Shown here: positions 37,001 through 50,700 of the stretch, one piece after another
Layout of the letters: every line of letters begins with the position of its first letter
Numbering within the stretch: position 1 is the first letter of the stretch
From: Sipunculus nudus
Taxonomy: Eukaryota > Annelida > Sipuncula > Golfingiida > Sipunculidae
Assembly: GCA_026874595.1 (NCBI GenBank)
Contig: CM049318.1
Location: 59,804,250 to 59,868,249, forward strand
Length of the DNA: 64,000 bases
Direction: 5' to 3'
Translations under genes and position numbers: made by a program
Notes under the pieces: generated by a model
The model's database searches: none
Told to the model about the DNA's origin: nothing
Seen by the model: only the letters and a program-made list of their open reading frames with translations

Positions 37001-40000
37001 CGGCAATTTATTTCGGATTCATTTAGAGAAAGAAAGGTCCAGTGACTCATTTCTTATAGCCATGGCATAAAAAAAAGCTCCATAAACCGACATATAGGTA
37101 ATTTACATGAATTGATTTATGTAGCAATGCATACATATTTCAATGAATAATATCTGAATACGTTAAGGTGGGGGGGGGGGCCTTTCTGGTCCTTTCTGGT
37201 CATAAAAACGGAAGTTTGGTGACAGGAGATATTGAGCGAGTCCTTGTTTTGGAAGGGGGGGGGGGGGCAGGGGGCTCTATGTACATTTATGGATTTCCCC
37301 ATAAAATTTATCAACAGACAAGACCCATGGCTTATTAATGTTTAAAGTAGTCTCCTCAGGTCCGAAAAAAAGGTAAGGGGGCCAGTCCGCAAAAAAAATT
37401 GTCTGAAACATTTAAAAAAGGTTGCGACGGCTGAAGAAAAAGAGGGGTCCGGACCCACCTCTGGATCCGCTTCTGTTCAATATGTTATTTGACTGTAGAT
37501 AGGTTGGTCTTTCTCACATTCGTCGGCAGGTATAGATTTTATAGCTTTCTGTTCGGGTCTGTGGTCACAGAGAGTATATAATGAATGGCCAGTGTGCACC
37601 GCGTACCATCTCTCTGGGTGTCACATTCATCTCCGCACCAGTGAACACGTGTATAGGTTTTGCAGTTGTGCTTTTTAGAAGACACGTACTTATTAAGCTG
37701 ACATTGATTATCCCAGTGTTAGAAATGTGTTTTCTTTCATCTGTTTTCTACCTTTCTCTCCTAATTTGATGAACACCATCTCATTTTCTTGCTTCAGACT
37801 TCTGAGTTCTTTGCATGCTCGATCTCTTTCACGACCATCAATCTTCTATCGGTTGGGATCGGCACTTCGTGGTTTATACGAAATTAACAGCAATATTTTA
37901 ATATATACATATTTTTTAAAATTTATGAATGAAGTGACGTGAATGTTTTCTAATGATCGTATGTTGCAGTAATGAGAAAGAATAGTGTATATGGTATTGA
38001 TAGTAATAATATTATATATTATCAAATGATGTCACTCTCATTATTTGCTATATATGGAGAAGTATCAGTTGTTGTAATAGTAGCACTAGTAGTAATAGTT
38101 TTAGTAGGAGCAGGAGTCGTAGTAATACTACTACTTCTAATGTAGTAATAAGAATCATCGTTATAACCGTCACGGTTTTTATCATTAACCTTTAAGTCAT
38201 TAGCATCATAAGCAGATACTTGTTAACCTTACTTAAACTATTATATCATATTACCTGTGTTCTATATTACTGTTGTTGTAATTCCCAGGGAACCTTTGGT
38301 ATGTGGAGTCCTTGGGGAAAGTGCTCCAGTTCATGTGGCGTCGGCAGGAACTCTAGGACAAGGTCATGTGAGAGCCCCCCATGTGTCGGTCCAACTATCG
38401 AGTTCAAAGACTGCATTGAAGCTCTCTGCAGTCAAAGTTAGTGCCACCTAATTCCTTCATACACCAAACACATACACGGACAACAAGAATGTCCTTGTGT
38501 GGCGTTTAAAAAGTACCGTGCGGCTAAAGGCGGGTTAACATCTGGGGCTTGAGGTAGCGTGTTTGTCTGTCGTACGATTTCAGCAGGGCTTCGACAGATG
38601 GAATCGTCGTAGGTTTGGGAGAGTTTTTTTTTTATAATGGAAGCGCTCACATATAAAATATATGTTGAACGACGGTCGTTGGAAAATTGGTCAGGGATGT
38701 CTAAGTTTAATCGTACGCACTTCATACGACGACCGTAAGGTAGAATTCCTTTAAGCCTATTCACAACCGGGATACGGTCACGGTACGGCGAGTGTTTTGG
38801 GCTGTTCCGTGCGGTAGACGTACGGCAACCGTGCGTTTTTCAAAGGCCGCAGGGACTCCGCGACGACCGTAACTGACATTAGCGCAAGCGCTTAAGTTGA
38901 TCAGGCAGCCACCTACGGGCACCGTACAGTAGACGTAGAGAGGTCGTAGGATACCCGTGCGATTTTAACGCCAACTCGGCTATCCGAGAGACGTACGGCG
39001 TACCTGCGGCTGTTGTAAGGGGTCTTTGCGGCTTCCGCAATGTCAGCTTGCGGCGTCCGCAGGGTTAGCTTTCTTTACCGTGCGAAGACCGTGAGAATGA
39101 GGAAGACACCGTACGTGCCATTCCCGCACTTCGGCCGCATAAGTATTCCTGCGGTTTCAAAAACCGAACGGTGATCTACGGTGTGCGGTGGGCGCAGCGG
39201 GTTGTGACCGAGGCTTAAGATAAACCCATGGAGGTCACAGGAATGACCTACAATGGTAAAACATTCGTAGAACATAGGTAGAATGTGCGCCAATCGTTGG
39301 GCTGTCGTAGGGCCTCAGATAACCAAAAAATCGTACGGAACTCACAGGTTTATCGTTACACAGTCGTATATATACTAAGACATTGTACAACAAACCTATG
39401 AGTTCGGCCTGACGTAAAGGATAACCTACGACGCTGAAAAAAAATTGAACATATTCAAAATTCTACAACAAGGGTCTACTACATGCAGTTTTTCCGTCAT
39501 GAACACCTGAATTTCGTACGACATACCCCCGATACTCCTTATAGGAAGTTCCCCAATTTTCTGTCGTAGACCTGTCGTATATTTGTTGTGCGATGCATGT
39601 GTCTCAGGCTTTACTACGATTTGTCTGAGTTACATTCAGACATTTTCTAACTTTTTCGTCTGCCTTACGACCCGTGAAAATGCAAGGTAATACCGTGAAC
39701 ACGACGCAACGTCGGCGTCACGTGAACGATTTCATCGTAACGCTAACGTAATGTAAACCTATCTCAGACGAAGCACGATAGGCCTAGATAACTCCTGTAA
39801 GTACTGACTGAATAAATGAATTCATCATTTTTCAATTAAAAAATGCAAAAACGGATTGCTGAAATGTGTGATTTTAAACATAGGCCCGAGTTCAGTGGTT
39901 TTGTTTTGTGTGTCGATTAGGCCTACGTTTAGGTACGCCACACGAGTCAGAAATGCAACATTTTTTAAGACTTCCATTTCCGGCTTATGATCCAAAATCA

Positions 40001-41709
40001 GAGGTAAAGCCGGATAAGGTGTGTTATACGCCACATAGAAACATTTTAGAAAGCCGGGCGCATCAGGCCCAATAGGGCCTACATGGGAGCACGCCTCTCC
40101 CGCGTGTCAAACGCACATGTATAGGGCCTACATGTTGGTATGAAACGATTCCATACATGAAGAGTGCCAGAGTTTTTCAATATGACGATATGAAATCAAT
40201 TACAAAGAAAATGCACCGGGCAGGATAATAAATGCAGTTCCATACATGAATAAAAGGAAGGCCTAATTACAATCACATGGATTGGCTGGAGAACCGTTAA
40301 TATACCTACCCCTTTTTTTATAGGGTTAAAATCTATTTGTTGCAATCACTCCCTTTTCCTGACCAGAGGGCCTTTTTCCATGATATCTTGTTAGTATTCC
40401 CAGGTTGAACCCCCACTCCCCCCCCCCCCCCCACACACACACACGGCAGCTCTGTTGCAAATCAAGAATAAATCAGAAGTTTTTTTTTAAAGAACACACC
40501 GCATTGTACTGTTATAATATCACACTACAGTCGTCTACATGCTGTATCTTAAAATATCCCCCCCCCCCCCCCATTATGTTTCTTAATGACTAAAAATTTA
40601 ACTTTTATATTGTTGTATAAAAATTTAACAATATAAAAATTGATTTCACAAAAAGTTTTTGAACTTATCATTTTTAAACATAACAGAAAAATGGTAGGTG
40701 AAGACTTGTTTTCCAAACTGACGTTTCTGTTAGCGCCTCTACGATAAATTTTATAATGTCTTTACGGTACCCGTATGTTTGTTCACAGGATGTCATTTGA
40801 AGGCAGACATCTGTTTTGTGGTCGATTCTTCCGGTTCCATCAAGGGTGGCAATTGGTCAGTCGTGAAAAACTTTGTCGTCAATGTGATCAGCACACTAAC
40901 TATCGGAGAGGTGAGAATGTTTACTTTTTTTTAAGATTTAATAGTTCAATCGTACAAGGTAAACTGTGGCGTTTGGGACCAGCACTGCCGTCTTATAGTC
41001 TCTTAGCCCATAAGAATGAACTCCGCAAATGCTTTTTTTTTTATTTTACTGATGGACGCAATGCGGTCATATATATCATTATTTTAAAAAAAAAAACTGT
41101 GACGGCGCTGTCGGCGGCTAATAGTCTCTCCAACAGACGCCAGGTGCCGCTACGGTCTGTTGGAGGGACTACCGCGTTTACCGAACAGTACAAGTTTACT
41201 CTTTCTTAACGTTACCCTTGTATTTCCAGTGGCCAACTGGTGGCATGCTGTCGACGTATTTTGTGTGAATCTTATATAATCTTATATAATTAATTATAAG
41301 TAAGTAAGCCAGTCTAAAGTTTGTCACTTATACTGCACTTTTCCCTTGAGAATTTGGGCGTAGTCACAAAAGCGTTATTCCGCTAGAGACATAAAATACT
41401 CTACCTTTTAGAAAGCCATATCTTTAGTGTTAATGAGAGTGTAAACATCCAAGGTATGTATTACGACAACAAAAAAATCATGATATCACATTACAGTTGT
41501 TGGTACTTAAATTATGTTTAATTCAGTTAAGACAAAAGTACTAAAGTTGAAAATGGGAGGAATAAGACTAAAGATCACGTTAGACTTTAAAGTTCCTTAA
41601 GTTGATGTGATGGCATTTATAAGAGTACCTGTAAAGCTGTTCCACAGAAAACTATACCAGTACCTGCACTATGAAACAAAGTATACTAAATATGTATGTA
41701 TATATATGG

Positions 41710-41756
<47 letters not shown>

Positions 41757-44700
41757 TAATATGCATGCATTACCTTTGATCAATATATACACAATTTATT
41801 TATTTATTTCCAGGATGATGCGCGGGTTGGCCTGGTTAAGTTCTCCACATATTCACAAGTGTGGTTTGATTTGAAGAAACACTTTAACAAAAATGAATTG
41901 ATTGAAGAAGTGAGGGAAGTCGTCTATGGAGGTGGCTGGACCAACACACAGGCGGCGCTGTATGACATGAGAACCAAGGTGTTTAACAATGCTTCCGCCG
42001 GTGATCGACCAGAAATCCCTAATATAGGTAACTATTACAGCTTGTATTATGTGCTCAGGGACTGATTAATCAGTGACACCATACTCTTTTTCCACCAACC
42101 AGTGGCCACCATTTTTTTCCAGATATTTTTCTAAAAGTTTAAATTAAGAAAAATAGAGCAGTTGAGAATTTTAAATTTATCTCCAGTTTATTTTCACTTC
42201 TTTTTTAACTGTTTCCGACTATCTGCCAGATCAAGCGTGACTCTTAAATCACATTAGCCATCTTTGTTTTAGCTGGTTATATTTAAAATTTTTAGAGTGT
42301 TTAAATGGCATCATCCAATCAGTAGCTGTCAACTGAAATGATGTGAAGATAAACTGTTTTCACATGCATGTATTTTTAAATAAGTCCTGTGATTTGGTAT
42401 ATGTTCCTGTGCTGATATTGTCATTTTTTTTTAGCTATTGTAATCACGGACGGCATTAGTACCAGACTGAAAGAGAATACCATTCCCGAAGCCAACCGTG
42501 CCAAGGCATCAGGGATCCAGATATTTGCCATTGGAATCAAAGATGCTAATAAGGAGGAACTGTTGGGAATGGCATCAAAACCAGAATGGGTCCAGACTGT
42601 TGACGAGTTTAACGAGTTGTCCGGAACTCTTGTGAATCTGATGTCCCAAGCATGTGAATCCACAAGTAAGTGATTCTTACAATAAGGTGCGCTTATTGTT
42701 GCTTAAAGGTTCATATTCATCAGCAATAATATGTGTATTTATAATCACACATTATAAGCTCATTTTGGCTGTATACAAAAGTTTCCCAGCCAAACCATCC
42801 TGACACATGGGCTTAATATCTCCATTTCATCTACTTTATATTTGTGTTGTTATGGTTCTGTGTGTCAGTAACACAGTCAATATGTGTCTGTTAACGTAAC
42901 AAGACTGTGTGACAAGGTCCAGTCTTCTCAGGAAACAAAATGAAATAAGGAACACAGAAGAACCAGTGGCTGGAAGCTTGAAAAAGGCTTGATTTGTGAA
43001 GCTATGGCCAACAAGTGGTTTAATATGTTTTGCACCACTGATTGCATTCAGTGCAAGTTTTTTTCACTTGTGTACAGGAGTGTAGCAGACAGTTTTAAAA
43101 CAAAATATTGATAGCTACTGTAACATTTTAAGGAGAATATACCATATTTCATTTATATTTAATGTACCTGGTATATGAATAGGTCTACACCCAAAAAATT
43201 TGTTCCACAGACTTGAAGAGCAAAATTTATTATTGGAATATAATTTATTAATTTACTGGTGGAAACAAAGGTATGTGTAAAAAATTCAAAAATTTGTTTC
43301 AGTTCTTGAAATGGTCCATATTGTCAGCACTCAATTTAGTCCAGTTTTCATACCATTAAGAAATATTTTAACAAATCAATACAAGAGCATTAATTAGCAA
43401 CATTACCAAGGACCTGGTCCTCATTTGCAAAAACAAGATCAATGAAACATCATATCAGTCCATTTCATATGCTGCATTTGTGTCCCCTGCTTCCACTGAA
43501 CGGGACTGGACATTGATTTGGTTTTGACTATCTTTCTGTCTGTCTGTCCATAAGTTTTTGCTTCAGTGTGATTACCTCCCTAAATAATATCCGATTTTAT
43601 CCAAATTTGGCTCAGTGACTGCTCTCATGCATACCTTGGTTGGGATTGGTTTTGGAGTGTCTGTCTGAAAATTCATTAACACCAGCTCGGAAAAAAAATT
43701 CCCCTTTGTTCCCAATTCACAACAAAACTTATGACATCTTCAGGGGACAATGAAAACTAAAACACAACCACCGTGACACGTGGAGACATCTTCATGGGAA
43801 AATAAAAACTAAATTATATTGAAAAGGTAAGCAGGGGACAACAAGAGGCAGAAGCTGGGAACATAATTTCCAAAAATTTGCTTATATATACCTTATATGC
43901 TACAAATACCTTTGCAATGATTATGCTAAAACTGTGCTGTGTGCTACAGTTTCACGGTTCAGTAATTTCATGTTAGGATCAAAGCTATGTCATCTCTAGT
44001 AGAAAGGCAGTCCTTGATACCAACAAATGGGCTAAGCCTTCAACAGGGGCAAAGAAATTACCCTCACAAAGAATGGTATAGAATCCTTTAAAATAAATAC
44101 ATATTATGGTGATCAAGATAACCATCAAAATTTAATGGTTTGTTCCTTGGGTAATAAACTTCAACAATGTTTCATCAAATGTCATAACTCTTGAGTAAAT
44201 TTGCAAACAGACAAACTATCCAACCAAGTAAAAAAAAACATGATACCTTGAGTGTTTATTCCAACTTATCAATCTCAGATTTTAAGAAAAGATAAACATA
44301 TAGGAAAAAGAATAAAACATTGGGTTTTTTAGAATGGATTCAGTCAGGGAATGTACTGTTTTGTTTTGTGCAGACCAATGGGGATTGTGGGCAGCTTGGT
44401 CAACTTGCAGCACTACATGCGGGGTTGGTTACAGAACCAGGGTTCGCTCCTGTCTGTCAAGCGGATGTGTTGGTCCGAGCAGTGAACAATTAGAGTGTAA
44501 CCTTGGACAATGCACTGGAGGTAGGTCAAGAGAAAGGACAGTTTGTAATTAATAAGAATAATAATTTTTTTATTTTGTAAAGCTTAAAATCCATGGTGTT
44601 GCCTCTCAAATGCTTTTACAAACAAGAAATTGTTTAAAAAATGACTGACTATAAAATAAATATAAATAAATAATAGAAAAGATATAAGGTCTACTGTCAC

Positions 44701-47700
44701 CTTTTCCAGTAAATTAGAATTAGCCAATAGTGTGTCTGGCCATTATTTGCTCCTTGTGGATTGAGCTCTCATTTCCCAAAATTATCTGTTTAAGCAAATG
44801 GTGGTATGAGTGTTAAATTATGTGAAACATGTAAAGTGAGATACCTCTGTATGTGGCGACCCCAGCCAGTAATAAAGAGAGTTATCTTGTTCATGATGGA
44901 GTCCCGAGTGTTTAACATTGAGTAATTCATTAATTTCCAATATTCAAGACAAAAACATGGACTTATAAATAACAGTTGGCTGAGATTGTCTGATATGTTA
45001 TATCACTGGTAAATATTAACCGGGCAGCTACATCTAAAATGGAGGTCTTAAGTTTAAACTGTTTGGTCAAAAAATGTTATGGCGGCGAAATTTATTTACC
45101 TTTTTACTATAAATTTCCACTGGAAAATTTAATTAAAAGAAACACACAAAATTTTTATCATTTTATTTTCCTGATAGATTTTTCCAAGCGGGAGGTGCTC
45201 AAAATCAGTAAATTTATACTGAAAGTCAAAATAATTTCTTTTTATGCTGTGATGGGGGGGGGGGGGGGGTTGTCAAAATCGAAGCATGTGGTGAGCGAGC
45301 AATCAGCTTTTTGTTTTGCTGTATAAGAGTTTATTACACTTGGTTGAAGATACATGTACATACAATTTATTTCTTTCAGAACCTCCTAACCAGTGGAACC
45401 AATGGGAATCCTGGTGTGACTGCTCTGTTACCTGTGGGACCGGATTCCAGGTCAGAAAGCGAACCTGTAAAACCTACAACTGTCTGGGTCCAATCAAGGA
45501 ATCCAAGGACTGCTTCAACTCTCAGTCCTGCATTGTTGGTAAATATCATAGGAAATTAAAAATATCACTGAACCAAGTCATTTTATAAATTGGGTCTAAA
45601 ACATGACACATAGGCAATCTGGAATTTAATCTTGCCAAAAGCTTCTGATACCTTGTTATTTTATATTTCCATACTTTATTTAGTCGTTAATTATCACTTA
45701 GTTTAATGCTTTTTTTTATCTTGAATATGCTACACTCTGTGTTCTCTGGGAGAAATAGCCTTGTTATTTTCTTTCTTAAATTTGTAAATGACAAACAGAT
45801 AATTTGTTAACATATTGGCCTGGTACATACTTTGTTGGTCCATTGTGTCTCTTGTTAATCTCATCCTATGATTTACATATTTAAAGTCCATTATTGGTCT
45901 CTTTGATGGGTCATATTTTCAAAACTCAAGTTCATGTTATTGTGTTATTTGAAGTGTTAGTTAAATTACATACTCTTAACCTGAACTCCATATCTAAACT
46001 TTCTGTTTTCTTGCTTTAGTCAGTTATTGCTGAGACCAGTCATTAAGTTCTTAAGTTTCTGTGTTATTTTAGATGATATATATATATATATATCATTTAT
46101 TATAATAACTAGCAAAGGTGCCTGAGAAAGTTACTAAAAACAAACATAAAATAAACACGGGGCAGGGTTGGGGTATCAATTCCATGTTCCTTATTCACCG
46201 AAGGTTAAAGTAGGTGAAGAGTCAGTTTTCAAAAGGTCCCCTGTAGGATAATTCATGTATATGTTGTCTGTTCCTTTGTACAGACATTGGCTTAATCAAA
46301 TCAGTAAATTTTTATCTATATGTGGGGGTCAAGGGCATTGATGAAAGAAGGATGGATGCTAAAACAATATGGAAAGTAAGAGGGTTGTGTGGAAGGCAGA
46401 ATTAAGGGTAGTGGGTCATCCAGTGAAGCATGATGATAGGACAAACAGATAGTCATCCTGAATTATATTATAGATAATAGTAGTAAAAGTAGTAGTAGTA
46501 GTACCGTAGTACTGAAGATTGTTATCTCTTTCAGTCACATGGAATAACTGGTCTTCCTGGAGTGCATGCTCAGTTTCATGTGGGGAAGGAAGACAGTACA
46601 GAGAACGGGACTGCAATGGGGGATCAACATGCCAAGGTCAATCTCAAGAAGACAGAAGATGCGTCATGCAGGCATGTGAAGGTAATGTGTAGGAGACCTC
46701 TACAATCTTGCTGTTACAGCAAAAAGACTTTAGCCTAGTTGTGTACACACAAGTCATAGGACATTTTACATAGGGCTGTCATGGCTTATTTCAAGTCATG
46801 ATGTCAGTCAAACGAAAACTGCACTTCCACGGCCATAACGAGTAAGGTTTTTAAAAACAAGAGTACATGTTAATGTACAGACCCAATCCTATTTCTATGG
46901 CAACCATGTCCCATGTATTGGCTGTCAGTCACATATTTAAAGCATTGGAGACATGCCTTTATGCAGAAAGGATTTAAACAACTGTGATTCACCAATGTGC
47001 TGAGTTACAACACTATCTTTTTCACACATTTCTGCTTTAATCAGCAAAAATACAAACATTTGCAGGGTGGTTTAGTTGATTTTAAGTAACTTTGTACTCA
47101 CAGGGCCAGGAGCCATTGTTAATAAATTACAAAATTATTTAATTCTTATTAAGATTTTTTATACGGTTTACATTAATACATGTACTGCCACTCTGAAAGC
47201 TTGGTACACCCTTTTATGTCAGAAGTGTATGTAAACCTGTATAATTTGTCAAGCTTAATAAATATGTATAAATGTATTAGCATTTCAATGGTTTGGCATC
47301 ACTTGGGAAAGCAAAAAATTTAATCAGTTAAAATCTTAACATGGTGTTTTGATTGTGGTAACAGGACGGTGGGGACAGTGGACAGCGTGGGTTTGCTCTG
47401 TGACATGTGGTCAAGGAACCTCGAGAAGGACTCGTGCCTGCCTCGACAGCACCCCCTGCACTGGTCTTAATGAAGAACGGCAACCATGTTATCGGTCACC
47501 TTGTTTGGGTAGGTGTCATTTCAGATGCACAATCCTTAAAGTAGCCTATACTGTAATGGCAATAGTCTTGATGGATACCCTGCACTAATAAAGGCTTCTT
47601 TATTATTTTTTACTGACCAAAGTCCACAAAAGTCACTCATACTGTATCAAAGTATTCCCTTTAAACAAAATGATATCTGTTGTTTTTTCTATATTAAATA

Positions 47701-50700
47701 CACTTTTTATCGATTACCATTGCATGAAGACAGATTAATTTACTGTAGATGTGATACTTTTAGATGTGATACTTTCATATGGTTAATAACGTATCATTAT
47801 TGTGTACCTACAGGAACATGGGCAAACTGGGGAGAATGGGAATGCTCAGTATCTTGTGGAAGGGGTACAGAGGTCCGGAGCAGAAGCTGCCGTACGAGCA
47901 ACTGTCAGGGCAACTCCATCGAGAGGAGAGAGTGTGTCCGTGCTAGCTGTGAGGGTGAGTGGTTCAGGAATGTCATCCATTTGGAGTTGGACTATGGATG
48001 TAACCTTATGGTTGAAGATATCTAATCCAACGTATCTTTAGGATTTTAGCATCCCCAGGCTACATACTAATAAGTCAATCAGTTCACACCAAAAATATTT
48101 TTTGTTATTTCAGTAGCTGATGCTTAATTTTGTGAACAAACAAAGAAGCAAACATAGGTCAAAACATTTTCTAATTGGCAGAGATTCTGTAGCAGAATAT
48201 GTAAATTTGATTTGGAGCATGAAGTCATATTGAAGTCTAACAATTTTAGCCCAGTTTTGATTTTTTAAATATTTTTTTGTTTCATTTTGGTCTGATTTAC
48301 TCTGTAAAATGGAAAAATCAATCCCACTATTTCCTTTGGATGATAAAAAACAAAATATAAGCCCACAAAATTGCTCCTGATGAACTGGCAACACCTAATG
48401 GTGACAAATAACACCAAGTATATTGGTCTGGTAGGTCAGCTAAGAAGAAGGTTGAAGAAAAAATACATTACAATGCCAGCTGCAATATAAAACAAAAAAG
48501 TAGTCAGAGACTACAGGTACATATTTTCCTCCACCAGGATCCTAAACAAAATTTTAATGTATTTGTATGTCATGGTTCATATACTACATCTTTGCTCACT
48601 AAAAAAAGGCAGACCCTGATACCAGTAACTGGCTATATGGCACTCATCCATGATTAATAAATTCAAAATACCCCAACAGTGGTAGTGTAACCTGCTATAA
48701 TTTGCACATGAGGGAGTGGTCACCTGCAGTGTGTTACTCCAGCTTCTACTTTGAAGATACAGGTTTAATGGCTACCAAAGCCTCTCTGCAGATAGGCCCT
48801 AACCTTCACACTGTCCTTGGAATACTCTCTGTTGTCTTTACATGCCCCTATTAAAACTCGAACTTGGCAGAAATTTCGAATGAGGACTGCCATTTTGCAT
48901 ATACACTTAACCCAGTTGCATGTCAGGATTAAAGGTATAGCATTTGTCCTGAAAAATGAACATAAAGGTGATCAAGATTACCTTCAAATTTTAATGCTGT
49001 TTTTCTTATTAATTATTCTAAACTCATCATAAAGTATTTTATCAAATACAGGATAACGTTTTGAGTAGTTTGTTAGAGACAAACCAGGTAATGAGGATAA
49101 AACCATAAAACCTCTCAAATGATAATTTGATAATAAGCACCTAAGCTAATATTGTGGTTTTCAGGAGTGTGGTCAAACTGGGGGGCCTTTGGAGAGTGTT
49201 CAAGGACATGTGGAGGAGGAAGGCAGTTCAGATCAAGAACCTGTACAACAGGATCAAATTGCATTGGATCTGATACAGATGCAAGGGAATGCAACACACA
49301 GACCTGTATTGGTGAGTATGAAGTACTTGTGTATAATAAATGCTGCACCATTAAGTTATTCTGCCACAGATTTCCCATATTTGAAGTAGTTTGTGGTATT
49401 AATGTTGTTCATTGCTCCACTTGCCCCAGTCCATATGCTAAAAAAATAGGCTTGTATGTAAACTTAAATGCATTATTCCTTTGAAAGTGAAATGAAGGTA
49501 TTAGTCCATTCTGTCCACTTGCCTGTCCATCTGTAAATTTTTCATATGCATCACAGTATCTCAAAACTTTTACTGTTTTCTTCATGACAGTCTTGTCAGA
49601 GTATTAGTTTGCAATCATATATTGAGAACTTTACTATAACCAAGTAGGAGGACCCTTTCCTCTTAGCTTCTCATATGCTTATATAAATATAAAACATTAC
49701 AATAGAATATTTTTCATATTTTATATTTGCAAAAATTTCAAACTTTTGTCATGACCCATGGGTCCTTTGTTTATATTCTGGATTCTCCACATCATTGTTT
49801 GGCTAAAACTGAATAAATACCAGACATGGTGCAAATACTTTGCAAATGTATATGAATATGAATATGTACTCCATTATAAAATTTCTTGCATAACAATGGG
49901 AATACAAGTAAAAATGAAAGTATTTGAATACCAGTGCAAATACTTTCAAAATGTATTCATGAATGCATATATTCTATAATATTATTTTAATAATTAGTTC
50001 AGTTATATTTTATTAAAAAAAATCATATGATTCTCTTATTATTTTTAATAAATATTATATTGGCACAACATTTGTTATTAAATTTTAATAAATAGTTGAA
50101 CTCTTTTATTTTATGTGCTGCTTATAAGTTATATGGCCAGGTCAAAATCTGTGTGACAATAGCGCTCCATTTGTTAATAAAATAAATGAAATCAATCCTC
50201 TTCCCTGTCTCCAAAAATACTATCAAAATCATACATAAGCTAAACACCAACAACTCATAATAAAGCTTATATTTATTACCACACAAAACCAGCATATGCC
50301 TCTTTCCCAAATCATATTTTTTATCATATATAACAGCTGAGCGCTGTGACCCATGGGTCCCTTGTTCTTCCGTGCGATTACCTTCCTAAATAATATCCAT
50401 ATATTTCATAATATGTTCATTGCTCCACTTGCCCCAGTCCATTCTATTAAATCATTATGCCTATGGATAAAATGCGAATTTTTTATTTATGAAAGCATCA
50501 TGTAGAATGAATTAACTTTGGTTTGTTTATTTCCTAGTGATGTAGGGCCCGAGTCCCTTTTTTCAAGGACTCGGACTTGGACCTGCAGGGGCTTGACTCT
50601 GAGTTGTACTCAGACCTGGAAATAAGCACTTCAGATATCAGACCAAGTCCAGTAGAAAATATCTGTCACATACTGCCAATTAAGACATATATTGTGTGAT

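Noticed and set aside
38220-38288. Hydrophobic upstream extension of the first TSP1 exon that could look like a signal peptide
   Set aside because: It has no ATG (the frame opens with TTG), ends in a textbook ttcccag acceptor, and the hydrophobicity follows from the polypyrimidine tract.
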